Assembly (NCBI RefSeq): GCF_002803155.1
Contig: NZ_NNBP01000015.1
Span: forward strand, 124,001-188,000
DNA length: 64,000 nt
Reading direction: 5' to 3'
Source: Streptomyces sp. CB02959
Lineage (GTDB): Bacteria > Actinomycetota > Actinomycetes > Streptomycetales > Streptomycetaceae
Shown here piece after piece: positions 1-9,048 of this stretch. The position numbers and the translations under genes are program-made. How positions within the stretch are numbered: position 1 is the stretch's first letter; every line of letters begins with the position of its first letter. The notes under the pieces were generated by a model. The model made no database searches. It was not told where the DNA came from and saw nothing but the letters and a program-made list of their open reading frames with translations.

Positions 1-1
1 C

Positions 2-202
2 CGGCGCCACCGCGTGGTGCGCATCTGGTACGCCTATGGTTTTGCTATCTTCCAACGCCTCGCGGAGTTGCCGCCCTGGCAGTACGTGCGAGCACTTGGG
101 CCGATCGGCAAGAGCACGTCGAGGGGTCCCATCGCTGAATCATGGGACGCGCTGGCTGCTGCCTCTGGCAAAGTAATCGTCATTGCTAGACGATTCTCGT
201 GA
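2..202 (+). CDS. C-terminal end of an unidentified protein (truncated by window edge)
   Basis: The frame is open to the left edge and ends at a TGA that lies just before hsdM, so only about 66 C-terminal residues are visible. They contain aromatic-rich text (RIWYAYGFAIFQ) and no motif I recognise. The stop lies a few bases upstream of the preferred hsdM start, so the gene may be the first member of the restriction operon. A GTG at 14 is only an internal start possibility. No function can be assigned. Confidence 0.45.
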   Translation, partial: RRHRVVRIWYAYGFAIFQRLAELPPWQYVRALGPIGKSTSRGPIAESWDALAAASGKVIVIARRFS

Positions 203-210
203 GGAACCTT

Positions 211-1956
211 GTGAGCACGCTCGGTAGCTTCATCTGGTCAATCGCTGACCAGCTTCGGGGCCCCTATCGCCCCAACCAGTACGGGACAGTGATCCTTCCG
301 TTCACGATCCTGAGACGGCTCGACTGCGTACTCGAGCCGGACCGCGCGGCGGTACGGGAGCTGGCTGCGAGGTACGAGAACCCGAACCGGCTCAAGGTTG
401 AGGTCAAGAAGGCCACGGGGCGGACGTTCTACAACACCTCCAATTACGAGTTCGCGAACCTGCTGGCCGATGCGGACGGGCTGGCGGACAACCTCGCTGA
501 CTACATCGACCGGTTCTCCGCCGACGTGGACGTGTTCGAGTACTTCGACTTCAAGAAGGAGATCCTGGCCCTGGAGAAGGCCGGGCTCCTGCGTGAGATC
601 GTCAAGTCCTTCGGCGCCGTCGACCTGCATCCCGACGTGGTTTCCAACGCAGACATGGGGGATGCGTTCGAGTACATCATCCGCAAGTTCAACGAAGCCG
701 CGAACGAGACCTCCGGAGACCACTACACGCCGCGTGACGCGATCCGGCTGCTGGTCGACCTGCTCTTCGCAGAGAAGGACGTCGACCTCACCGAGGGCGG
801 CATCATCCGCTCGCTGTACGACCCCACTGCCGGCACCGGCGGCATGCTCTCCCTGGCAGAGGAGCACCTGCTCGCCCAGAACCCCGAGGCCAAGCTGAGC
901 CTATTCGGCCAGGAGTACAACCCGCAGTCGTACGCCATCTGCAAGTCCGACCTGCTCGCCAAGGGCCACGACGCGACCAACATCGCGTTCGGCAACACGC
1001 TCACCGACGACGCCTTCAAGGGGCGCCAGTTCGACTTCTGCATGTCCAACCCGCCCTACGGAGTGGACTGGAAGCAGTACGCCAAGGCGGTCAAGAAGGA
1101 GCGCGACTCTGCTGGCCCCTACGGTCGCTTCGCGCCGGGCCTCCCGGCGATCTCGGACGGGCAGATGCTCTTCCTGCTCCATCTGGCCCACAAGATGCGC
1201 GCGCCCGAGGACGGCGGCGGCCGTGTCGGCATCGTCATGAACGGCTCCCCACTGTTCAACGGCTCCGCCGAGTCCGGCCCCTCCAACATCCGCAGGTGGC
1301 TGCTGGAGAACGACCTGGTCGAGGCGATCGTCGCGCTGCCGACCAACATGTTCTTCAACACCGGCATCGCCACCTACATCTGGATCCTGGACAACACCAA
1401 GCACCCTGACCGCGAGGGCAAGGTCCAACTCATCGACGGCACGTCGTTCTGGACCAAGATGCGCAAGAGCCTCGGATCGAAGAACCGCGAGATCAGCGAC
1501 GATGACCGCGCCAAGATCATGCAGTTGTACGCCGACTTCGAAGATGCCGATCCCGACCTTTCCAAGATGCTGCGCAACGACGAGTTCGGCTACTGGACAA
1601 TCATCGTAGAACGCCCGCAGCTGGACGATGGCGGTAAGCCAGTCGTCGACGGTAAGGGCAACCCGAAGCCTGACTCGAAGAAGCGCGACACCGAAAACGT
1701 GCCTTTCACCTACGGCGGCTCGACGGCTGGCGCAGTGGGGGAGCGCGAGGTCATCCAGGCGTACTTCGACGCCGAAGTGAAGCCCCACGTACCCGACGCC
1801 TGGATCGACTGGGTCAAGATCAAGACCGGTTACGAGATCCCCTTCACTCGCCACTTCTTCAAGCACGTCCCACCCCGCCCGCTCGCCGAGATCGACGCTG
1901 ATCTGGAGAAGCAGATCACCAAGATCATTGAGTTGCTGCGCGAGGTTGAGAAATGA
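211..1956 (+). CDS. hsdM: Type I restriction-modification system, DNA methyltransferase subunit HsdM
   Basis: This is the adenine-N6 methyltransferase subunit of a type I restriction-modification complex, acting in the cytoplasm with HsdS. The N-terminus (STLGSFIWSIADQLRGPY) matches the usual HsdM start. The SAM-binding motif DPTAGTGGML lies near residue 200 and the catalytic NPPY near residue 283, preceded by the GDHYTPR segment typical of HsdM. Length (about 581 residues) is normal. A GTG at 199 is also in frame, but AGGA at 202-205 sits the right distance before GTG 211, so I chose 211. The 3' end overlaps hsdS by four bases (ATGA), which implies translational coupling. All motifs look intact. 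Confidence 0.96.
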   Translation: MSTLGSFIWSIADQLRGPYRPNQYGTVILPFTILRRLDCVLEPDRAAVRELAARYENPNRLKVEVKKATGRTFYNTSNYEFANLLADADGLADNLADYIDRFSADVDVFEYFDFKKEILALEKAGLLREIVKSFGAVDLHPDVVSNADMGDAFEYIIRKFNEAANETSGDHYTPRDAIRLLVDLLFAEKDVDLTEGGIIRSLYDPTAGTGGMLSLAEEHLLAQNPEAKLSLFGQEYNPQSYAICKSDLLAKGHDATNIAFGNTLTDDAFKGRQFDFCMSNPPYGVDWKQYAKAVKKERDSAGPYGRFAPGLPAISDGQMLFLLHLAHKMRAPEDGGGRVGIVMNGSPLFNGSAESGPSNIRRWLLENDLVEAIVALPTNMFFNTGIATYIWILDNTKHPDREGKVQLIDGTSFWTKMRKSLGSKNREISDDDRAKIMQLYADFEDADPDLSKMLRNDEFGYWTIIVERPQLDDGGKPVVDGKGNPKPDSKKRDTENVPFTYGGSTAGAVGEREVIQAYFDAEVKPHVPDAWIDWVKIKTGYEIPFTRHFFKHVPPRPLAEIDADLEKQITKIIELLREVEK

Positions 1957-3206
1957 GTCGGGCGAACTGGCAGAACATCCCACTCAAGCGAATCGTCAGC
2001 TCTGTTCAAAGCGGTACTAGCGTGAACGGTGCCCCCTGGCCAGCCCAAGGCGATGAGCTAGGTGTACTCAAGACGAGCGCAGTTTACGGTGGCGTCTTCA
2101 GGCCAGCAGAGAACAAACAGGTCGACAGCCACGACATAGATCGGGTCTCGTGCCCAGTGCTGGCTGGCTCGCTGATCGTGAGCAGGATGAACACAAGGCA
2201 GCACTTGGGCGTTGCTGCCGCGGTGCTTCACGACTACCCGGACCTCTTCCTACCGGACCGATTGTGGGCGGTGACCTTTCGTGGTGCTGACCCGCGGTTC
2301 ATCGATTGGTGGACAAAGACGCTGGCTTACCGAACCCAGGTGGAGGCTGTCTGCGTCGGAACGAGCTCCTCAATGCAGAACATCAGCCAGGGTGATTTCC
2401 TGGAGCTTCGGATCGATCTTCCGGATCCAGAAACGCAGGGCTCCATCGCCGACTACCTCGACCGCGAGACGGCCCGCATCGACACGCTCATCGAAGAGCA
2501 GCAGCGTCTGATCGAACTTCAGCGGGAGCGTCGAGCGGCTGTGGTTGATGCGGCACTGGCTCCATTGAGTTCGTGGACGTGCACAGCACTGAAGCACGTA
2601 CTCGATGGGATCGATCAAGGTGTCAGTCCGCAGGCCGAGGCAGGACTTGCAGACGAACCCGGCGCATGGGGGGTGTTGAAGACCGGATGCGTAAATCGTG
2701 GAGTGTTCCGCCCCAAAGAGCACAAACGGCTTCCAGATGGCTTTCCGTTCGATCCTGCTATTGCAGTGGAGGAGGGTGATGTCATCGTTTCGCGAGCGAG
2801 CGGGTCACCGGATCTCGTCGGATCGGCTGCGATCGTTGAGCATCTCGACTACCGCCTGATTCTCTCTGACAAGTTGTTCCGCTTGCAGCCGCGACGCTCG
2901 ACGGATTCCAGGTTCTTGGCGTGGAGCCTCAACTCCGGCCGGTACCGGATCCAAGTGCGCCGTGCCATCAGCGGGGCCGATGGGCTCGCGAACAACCTCC
3001 CGCTGTCCAAATTGCGTGGCTTCGAGATGCACTTTCCGTCCTTGGAGGAGCAGCGCCGCATCGCTGCTTACCTTGACGACCAGACAGCAAAGATCGACAT
3101 GCTTATCGTCGAGACCGAGCGATTCATCGAGCTCGCTCGGGAGCGCCGGTCGGCGTTGATCACGGCGGCAGTGACGGGTGAGATCGACGTACGAGGGGTG
3201 GCGTGA
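1953..3206 (+). CDS. hsdS: Type I restriction-modification system, specificity subunit HsdS
   Basis: This subunit recognises the bipartite DNA target and bridges the two HsdM subunits and HsdR. The 417-residue protein has two target-recognition domains. Each is followed by the conserved helical spacer: SIADYLDRETARIDTLIEEQ near residue 170 and RIAAYLDDQTAKIDMLIVET near residue 370. Both domains carry the same signature (GVLKT..V..GVFRP.E.K), so they are internal duplicates with diverged specificity. It starts inside the hsdM stop (ATGA) and ends inside the hsdR start. The recognition sequence cannot be read from the protein alone. Confidence 0.95.
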   Translation: MSRANWQNIPLKRIVSSVQSGTSVNGAPWPAQGDELGVLKTSAVYGGVFRPAENKQVDSHDIDRVSCPVLAGSLIVSRMNTRQHLGVAAAVLHDYPDLFLPDRLWAVTFRGADPRFIDWWTKTLAYRTQVEAVCVGTSSSMQNISQGDFLELRIDLPDPETQGSIADYLDRETARIDTLIEEQQRLIELQRERRAAVVDAALAPLSSWTCTALKHVLDGIDQGVSPQAEAGLADEPGAWGVLKTGCVNRGVFRPKEHKRLPDGFPFDPAIAVEEGDVIVSRASGSPDLVGSAAIVEHLDYRLILSDKLFRLQPRRSTDSRFLAWSLNSGRYRIQVRRAISGADGLANNLPLSKLRGFEMHFPSLEEQRRIAAYLDDQTAKIDMLIVETERFIELARERRSALITAAVTGEIDVRGVA

Positions 3207-6200
3207 TGGCTGACCACAACGAGGTGGTCTTCGAGACTGAGATCTGCGAGTACCTGCGGGATCACGGCTGGCTGTGCTCGAAGAATGACCGTGATGGTGG
3301 CGAGTATGACCGGGAGCGGGCGCTGTTCCCAGACGACCTGTTCGCGTGGCTGAAAGAGACGCAGAGGTCGTCGTACGAGAAGGCGTTGAAGGCGGCGGGG
3401 TCGCAGGCGAAGTTCCTCGACGTGCTGACCGCGGCGCTCGATCGGCCGCTGGAACATGGCGGTGGGACGCTGAACATCCTGCGTAACGGGGTGCAGTACA
3501 TCGGCGGTGGTCGGTTGAAGATGGCGCAGTTCCGGCCGGAGACGTCGCTCAACGAGACCACGACGGCGCACTACGAGGCGATGCGGGTGCGAGTGGTGCG
3601 GCAGGTGCACTTCTCGACCGCCGACCAGCGCAGTATCGATCTGGTGTTCTTCGTCAACGGGCTCCCGGTGGCCACGGTGGAGCTGAAGACCGACTTCACC
3701 CAGTCGCTGGACGAGGCGGTCAACCAGTACAAGCAGGATCGCAATCCGTTGACGAACGGGCGGCCGGAGCCGTTGCTGTCGTTCGGGCACCGGGCTCTGG
3801 TACACTTCGCGGTCTCGAACGACCTGGCGGCGATAACCACGAGGCTGGAGGGGGAGAAGACCCACTTCTTGCCGTTCGACATCGGCTTCGACAGCGGTGC
3901 CGGCAACCCGCCCGGCGCGGACGGACGGTCGGCGACGGCGTATCTGTGGGAGCGAGTGTGGGAGAAGCACGCTTGGCTGAACATCATCGGTCGGCTGATG
4001 ATCGTGCAGACCAAGGAGGAGTGGGACGTCACCACCGGCATCTCGGTACGGCGTACGAGCATGCTCTTCCCGCGGTTCCACCAGTGGGAGGCCGTCACGA
4101 GCATCGTCGAGGCGGTGAAGGAGGAGGGTGTCGGGCAGCGGTACCTGATTGAGCACTCGGCCGGGTCGGGGAAGACGAACACCATCGCCTGGACGGCCCA
4201 CCGGCTGGCGCGGCTGCATGTCGGTGATCGGAAGGTCTTCGACTCGGTCATCGTGGTCGTGGACCGCACCGTGCTCGACTCCCAGCTGCAGGATGCGATC
4301 CGGCAGATCGACGGCACCGGCAAGATCGTCGCGACTATCAGCCCCGAGGACGTCCGCAAGGCCGGCGCGAAGTCGAAGTCGGGTCTGCTGGCGCAGGCGT
4401 TGAAGCACGGTGAGCTGATCATCGCGGTGACGGTGCAGACCTTCCCGCATGCGCTGGACGAGATCCGGACCGACGCCGGCCTGAAGGGCAAGCGCTTTGC
4501 CGTCATCGCCGATGAGGCGCACTCCTCCCAGTCGGGTCAGATCTCCTCAAAACTGAAGCAAGTGCTGACTGCCGAGGAGGTCAAGGAGATCGAGGAGGGC
4601 GGCGAGGTCGATGTGGAGTCGGTGCTGGCCTCGGAGATGACCGAGCGGGCCGAGTCGGAGAACATCTCCTACTTCGCCTTCACCGCGACGCCGAAGAACA
4701 AGACCCTCGAACTGTTCGGCCGCAAGGGTGCCGACGGGAAGCCGCGCGAGTTCCACCTGTACTCGATGAAGCAGGCGATCGAGGAGGGCTACATCCTCGA
4801 CGTGCTCAAGGGATACCAGTCCTACGACACCGCGCTGAAGATCGCCGGCAAAGCCGAGAGCGGTGACGGAGGGGAGGTCGAGGAGGCCGCCGCCCGCAAG
4901 GGGCTCATGCGGTGGGTGCAGCTCCACCCGACGAACATCAGCCAGAAGGTGCAGATCATCGTCGAGCACTTCCACGCCAACGTCGCCTACCTCCTCGAAG
5001 GCAAGGCGAAGGCGATGGTGGTGACCGACTCGCGCAAGTCCGCGGTGAAGTACAAGCTGGCCATCGACGCCTACATAGCCAGGCGTCGCGCCGAGGACGC
5101 CTCGTACAACTACCGCACCCTGGTCGCCTTCTCCGCCGGGGTGACGATGGCCGAGGACGAGACCTGGCACAGCGACTGGGGTCCGCAGCCGTCGAAGGAT
5201 GACGAGTTCACCGAGGCCAACATGAACCCCGGCGCCGGGGCTGATCTGGCGGCCGCGTTCAAGGGGGAGACGTACAAGATCATGCTGGTCGCCAACAAGT
5301 TCCAGACCGGCTTCGACCAGCCCTTACTCTCGGCGATGTACATCGACAAGAAGCTGCCGGGGGTCACCGCGGTGCAGACGCTCTCGCGGCTCAACCGCAC
5401 CCATCGCACCACTGGTGGGGAGCAGAAGCGCAAGACGTTCGTCATCGACTTCGCCAACAAGCCCGAGGACATCAAGGCGGCCTTCGAGCCGTATTTCAAG
5501 AACGCGACCCTGGAGACCGAGACCGATCCGTACGTCGTCGTCCACCTGGCTAACAAGCTTGCCCAGGCCGGAATCTACGCCGAGGACGACGTCCGCAGAG
5601 TCGCCGAGCTGTGGGTGACCCGGAAGGGTAACAACGCGCTCTCGGCGGCGATCAGCCCGGCGCAGCACGACTTTCGGCGCCGCTACGCGCGGGCGATTGA
5701 AGAAGAGGACAACGTCGCCCTCAACGCGCTCGACCTATTCCGCAAGGATGTCTCCACCTACGTACGCCTCTATGACTTCATGTCCCAGATCGTCGACTAC
5801 GGCGACCCCTACATGGAGATGCTCTCGATCTTCCTGCGCCTGCTGGAGAAGGTCATCGCCGAGTCCGCCTGGGCCGCCGACGTAGACCTCTCCGACGTGG
5901 TGCTGGTCGGGGTCAAGCACAACAAGGCGATCCCGGTCGACATCTCGCTTGTGGGCGACGGGCAGCTGAAGGGCATCAGCGCCGCCGGCACGGGCATGAA
6001 GAAGGATCCGAAGTACGTCGCGCTCCAGGTCGTCATAGACAAGATGAACGACCTCTTCGGCGCCGAATCGTTCGCCGAGTCCCAGGTCCGGGAGTTCGTG
6101 CAGGGGCTCGTCCAGCGGTTGCTCGCAGACCCGAACCTGATCAACCAGACCAAGGTGAACTCCAAGAAGCAGTTCCTGGAGTCACCAGACTTCCAAGCAG

Positions 6201-6349
6201 CCGTTACGGAGGCGGTTGCAGACAACCAGGACGCCCACAACACGATGGCTGACTACTTCTTCACCGACGGGCCGGCTATCAACTCGATCATCGTCGCCCT
6301 CGCGGATGCCTTCTACGAAGCAGCGGTCGATCAGCAGGTGGATTCTTAG
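3206..6349 (+). CDS. hsdR: Type I restriction-modification system, endonuclease/translocase subunit HsdR
   Basis: This is the motor and nuclease subunit: it translocates DNA with ATP and cleaves unmodified DNA. The N-terminal nuclease domain carries the ExK element (VATVELKT, near residue 155). The SF2 helicase domain has Walker A (SAGSGKT, near residue 318), a DEAH box (IADEAH, near residue 435), and motif III (FTATP). The long helical C-terminus binds the methyltransferase. Length, about 1047 residues, is normal for the family. GGGG at 3195-3198 fits ATG 3206 better than GTG 3203; the start overlaps the hsdS stop either way. All motifs look intact, so the system is probably active. Confidence 0.95.
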   Translation: MADHNEVVFETEICEYLRDHGWLCSKNDRDGGEYDRERALFPDDLFAWLKETQRSSYEKALKAAGSQAKFLDVLTAALDRPLEHGGGTLNILRNGVQYIGGGRLKMAQFRPETSLNETTTAHYEAMRVRVVRQVHFSTADQRSIDLVFFVNGLPVATVELKTDFTQSLDEAVNQYKQDRNPLTNGRPEPLLSFGHRALVHFAVSNDLAAITTRLEGEKTHFLPFDIGFDSGAGNPPGADGRSATAYLWERVWEKHAWLNIIGRLMIVQTKEEWDVTTGISVRRTSMLFPRFHQWEAVTSIVEAVKEEGVGQRYLIEHSAGSGKTNTIAWTAHRLARLHVGDRKVFDSVIVVVDRTVLDSQLQDAIRQIDGTGKIVATISPEDVRKAGAKSKSGLLAQALKHGELIIAVTVQTFPHALDEIRTDAGLKGKRFAVIADEAHSSQSGQISSKLKQVLTAEEVKEIEEGGEVDVESVLASEMTERAESENISYFAFTATPKNKTLELFGRKGADGKPREFHLYSMKQAIEEGYILDVLKGYQSYDTALKIAGKAESGDGGEVEEAAARKGLMRWVQLHPTNISQKVQIIVEHFHANVAYLLEGKAKAMVVTDSRKSAVKYKLAIDAYIARRRAEDASYNYRTLVAFSAGVTMAEDETWHSDWGPQPSKDDEFTEANMNPGAGADLAAAFKGETYKIMLVANKFQTGFDQPLLSAMYIDKKLPGVTAVQTLSRLNRTHRTTGGEQKRKTFVIDFANKPEDIKAAFEPYFKNATLETETDPYVVVHLANKLAQAGIYAEDDVRRVAELWVTRKGNNALSAAISPAQHDFRRRYARAIEEEDNVALNALDLFRKDVSTYVRLYDFMSQIVDYGDPYMEMLSIFLRLLEKVIAESAWAADVDLSDVVLVGVKHNKAIPVDISLVGDGQLKGISAAGTGMKKDPKYVALQVVIDKMNDLFGAESFAESQVREFVQGLVQRLLADPNLINQTKVNSKKQFLESPDFQAAVTEAVADNQDAHNTMADYFFTDGPAINSIIVALADAFYEAAVDQQVDS

Positions 6350-6360
6350 ATACGGCAGCA

Positions 6361-6862
6361 CGCATGTCCCGCCTCCAGCAGACCACCCGCGGCCTACTGG
6401 GTTCGGGCTCGGGCAGCAGGGCCACGGATCCTGCTTGCCCTCACCTCCGCAGCGGCCTACCGCTACGCCGAGTGGGGCGCGGAGACGGCAGCTGACCCGC
6501 ACGGCACGGTCGGACTCTGGCTCCTCGGCCTCCAGGCCCGGGCCGCCGCGATACTGGGCGACTCAGAGACCGTACGGGTCGCCAACGAGCAGGCGGCCGA
6601 CCGTCAGGAGCATGTCGCCCCCGACGACCTGGGCCAGCTCGGCGGCCTGTTCACCTACGCCCCCGAGAGGCAGCTCTGCTACACCGTGGAGGCCGAGGCG
6701 CTCCTGGGGCACGGCGACGCCCAGCTGACCGCCCAGGCAGAACAGGCCGTCGAGGGCTGCGTGGAAGAAAGTTCAGTGCAGTTGCGTTGCCGGCCAGCGC
6801 CGCAATCCTGGGTGGCGGTACGACTGCCAGCGCGGACCCGGCGCCAAGCGGCTTCGGCGTAG
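6361..6862 (+). pseudogene. Decayed XRE-type regulator (C-terminal helical-repeat part)
   Basis: Two overlapping frames together resemble the C-terminal half of a Streptomyces HTH/TPR-type regulator. Frame 1 reads MSRLQQTTRGLLGSGSGS from 6364. Frame 2 then continues from about 6425 with AAYRYAEWGAE, GLWLLGLQARAAAILGD and LGGLFTYAPERQLCYTVEAE. After about 6750 the text loses resemblance and stops at 6862. There is a frameshift near 6415-6425, and the N-terminal HTH is missing. It directly follows hsdR and looks like a relic, not a functional gene. Family recognition is from memory of related proteins. Confidence 0.6.
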
Positions 6863-7118
6863 ACAGCGCCGCGCCAGTTGTCGGGAACACGGCAACTCGG
6901 CTCGTGGGCTGCGCTACTAGCGCTGCACCCGATGACGGTTGAGCGCGTTGGTGCCGACGAGACTGCGTCGTCGGGGCATGTAACACGAGAGATCTGTGCA
7001 CGCCAGTGGTGCGGCCCGCCGAAGAAGTGGACGTCAAGCGGCTTCTGATATCGCGCCGTTGAGCGTCTCCGGCGCTACTGTGCTGACGACACCCACGGGT
7101 CGGGGAGGGGCAACAGGG

Positions 7119-7607
7119 ATGATGGATCAGCCGTTAAGGGCACTGGCCGCCTACGGCGGGACCGCGGTGGTACAGATCGTAGGAACAGACGCGTGGCCTG
7201 CGCTTCGGCAAGCGCTGGCTCGCTGGATCGGCCAGGGCGACGAGCAGCGTGAGCTGTGGGCACTGCGGCACCTGGACGACACCGCGTCGGAGTTTGAGAG
7301 CGCAGAGGCTACCGAGGGCGAACAGATACGCGTCCGTCGCGCCCGCGCGGAAGCCGCACGGTGGCAGGCCGTAATCGAGCGCACATTCGACGAACTAAAT
7401 GATGCCGAGCGGGCACGTGCCGCCGATGACCTTAGCGAGATCCTGCCCGAACAGTTGGTTCGGAACAACGAGGCCGGGACCGTTGAGGTTCACGTTGAGG
7501 GCCAGGGCAGCGTCGCTTCCGGCAACGTGTACCACGGCCACATCTTCGGGCACACCTCACCTGGACCGGAGATCGATCCGCACGACGACTGGCCGCAGGA
7601 GTCCTGA
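7119..7607 (+). CDS. Hypothetical helical protein, first gene of a two-gene operon
   Basis: A 162-residue protein starting MMDQPLRALAAYGG. The N-terminal ~30 residues are moderately hydrophobic (AYGGTAVVQIVGTDAW). A charged, probably helical middle follows, then a Gly/Val-rich C-terminal patch (GSVASGNVYHGHIFGH). This layout recalls a loose group of streptomycete proteins with a short N-terminal hydrophobic stretch and an ASGxGxVY-like tail; I know of no function for them. GGAGGGG at 7104-7110 supports ATG 7119 rather than the longer upstream frame from 6996. The next gene starts three bases after its stop, so the two are almost certainly co-transcribed. Confidence 0.75.
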   Translation: MMDQPLRALAAYGGTAVVQIVGTDAWPALRQALARWIGQGDEQRELWALRHLDDTASEFESAEATEGEQIRVRRARAEAARWQAVIERTFDELNDAERARAADDLSEILPEQLVRNNEAGTVEVHVEGQGSVASGNVYHGHIFGHTSPGPEIDPHDDWPQES

Positions 7608-7610
7608 TCC

Positions 7611-8552
7611 GTGGGTGACATCGCCAAGGGCGTCCTTGGAGGCGGATGGGCCCTGGTCGTCGGCTGGGTCCTGCCCGCCGCGCTCAATCTCGCGGTCTTC
7701 TTCTTCGCTGTCGTCCCCAGCCTGCGCTGCACCGCAGCCATCGAGCGTGTCTGGCCGAGCTCGGCCAATCAGACAGCCTTGTTACTGCTCTGTAGTGCCG
7801 TTGCCTTTGGTATCGTGCTCAGCGCTCTCCAGACCCCCCTCTATCGGATCCTTGAAGGCTACCTGCTGTGGCCGCGCGGCGCGTACGACCGTGGGTGTCG
7901 ACGGCAGCGGGCCCGCAAACAGCGGATCGCTGATCTGATCGCCTGCCCGGAAGGCCGTACTCCGGTGCAGCGTGCACTTCTCAACGAGCAATTGGCCCGC
8001 TACCCGGCGGACGACGACCAACTCGCCCCGACCCGGCTTGGCAATGCGATCCGTCGCTTCGAGGAGTACGGCCACAACCGCTTCCGCCTTGACACTCAGG
8101 TGCTGTGGAACGAGCTGAGCGCCGCCGCACCCGTGCAGGCACACCGCCAAGTGGAAACAGCACGTACCAGCGTGGATTTCTTCGTGGCATTGCTGTACGG
8201 GCACGGGACGGTGGCGGCCCTTGCTCTCCTGGCCCTGCCGTCAGCCGGAGCCGAGCGGCCGCTGCTGATCGTCACCGCCATCGCACTGTGTGCGCTCATT
8301 CCGCTGTGGTACCGCTCCGCGGTGTACGCCACCGACGAGTGGGCCGCCGCGGTGCGAGCCATGGTGAACCTGGGTCGCAAACCACTGGCTGATGCGCTCG
8401 GACTCGTACTGCCGCAGCGACTGGCCGAGGAACGCACCATGTGGCAGCTCGTCACCCGGATGTCCCGGCGTCCCTACCGGGACGCCGCAGATACGGCCTT
8501 CGCGCCGTACCGGGCCGCGCCACCAGACGTCGAGACCGGTGCCGACCTGTGA
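7611..8552 (+). CDS. Hypothetical four-helix membrane protein
   Basis: A 313-residue integral membrane protein. Hydrophobic segments lie near residues 13-37, 54-75, 187-207 and 213-232. A soluble charged loop of about 110 residues separates the second and third, and a basic cytoplasmic-type tail (LVTRMSRRPYRDA) ends the protein. No catalytic motif is visible. It begins with GTG three bases after the upstream helical protein. The pairing of a small soluble protein with a multi-helix membrane protein beside a restriction operon is compatible with a membrane-acting defence pair, but this is inference from position only. Confidence 0.8.
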   Translation: MGDIAKGVLGGGWALVVGWVLPAALNLAVFFFAVVPSLRCTAAIERVWPSSANQTALLLLCSAVAFGIVLSALQTPLYRILEGYLLWPRGAYDRGCRRQRARKQRIADLIACPEGRTPVQRALLNEQLARYPADDDQLAPTRLGNAIRRFEEYGHNRFRLDTQVLWNELSAAAPVQAHRQVETARTSVDFFVALLYGHGTVAALALLALPSAGAERPLLIVTAIALCALIPLWYRSAVYATDEWAAAVRAMVNLGRKPLADALGLVLPQRLAEERTMWQLVTRMSRRPYRDAADTAFAPYRAAPPDVETGADL

Positions 8553-9048
8553 GGGTTCTGCGACAGCTCCTCCGGGCGTGATCCGCAACCCGAGCAGGAC
8601 AACCGCAAATTCGCTGCCCTGCTCGGAGTGTGCGGTCACGGTCATTGGTCGACTACGTCATCGCCCGGCCCATAGGTCGGGTATCGACTTCGCGACGGCA
8701 CTCAGGGACTGCCGCTGAGCCCAACGGCCGATCCCCTGGGGCACGCTCACAGCTGTCGGCCGAGCTCACGTACAGCAACACGAGTCCGCGGGCGGGGAAC
8801 ATACACGACCGCGACCGCTGTCCACGACTGGGGGATTTCGGTTGTCCACCGTCACCGCACCAGGCGCAGTGGCGGGTTCGTCCTCTCCTCCGCGCCAGCG
8901 GAGGTGAACCGTACGGGCGCCGCCCCCGCGGCGAGAAGGCGCCTTTTCCCCGCGCCAGTTTGGCTTGGTCCTTCGCCCGGAGATGGTGGTGAGGTGGATT
9001 CCGGCGGCTTGACTGGTGGGTAGTGCCAACAGGTGGCCGGCGGTTGCA
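8553..9048. other. Intergenic region without a supported gene
   Basis: This lies between the end of the membrane-protein gene and the 3' end of the minus-strand CorA-like gene. Frames across it lack ribosome binding sites and coding bias. At 8883-8910 there is a single imperfect palindrome with CTCCGC/GCGGAG arms ending GTGAACC that vaguely resembles an actinobacterial type I-E CRISPR repeat. The phrase CCGCGCCAG recurs exactly 60 bases later, but only as a half match. No array is present. Confidence 0.6.

Noticed and set aside
8883..8970. CRISPR-like repeat pair (type I-E-like palindrome, half match 60 bases later)
   Set aside because: Only 19 of 28 positions agree with a generic I-E repeat, the second copy matches only in its 5' half, no third unit exists and there are no cas genes. 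A chance palindrome is more likely.
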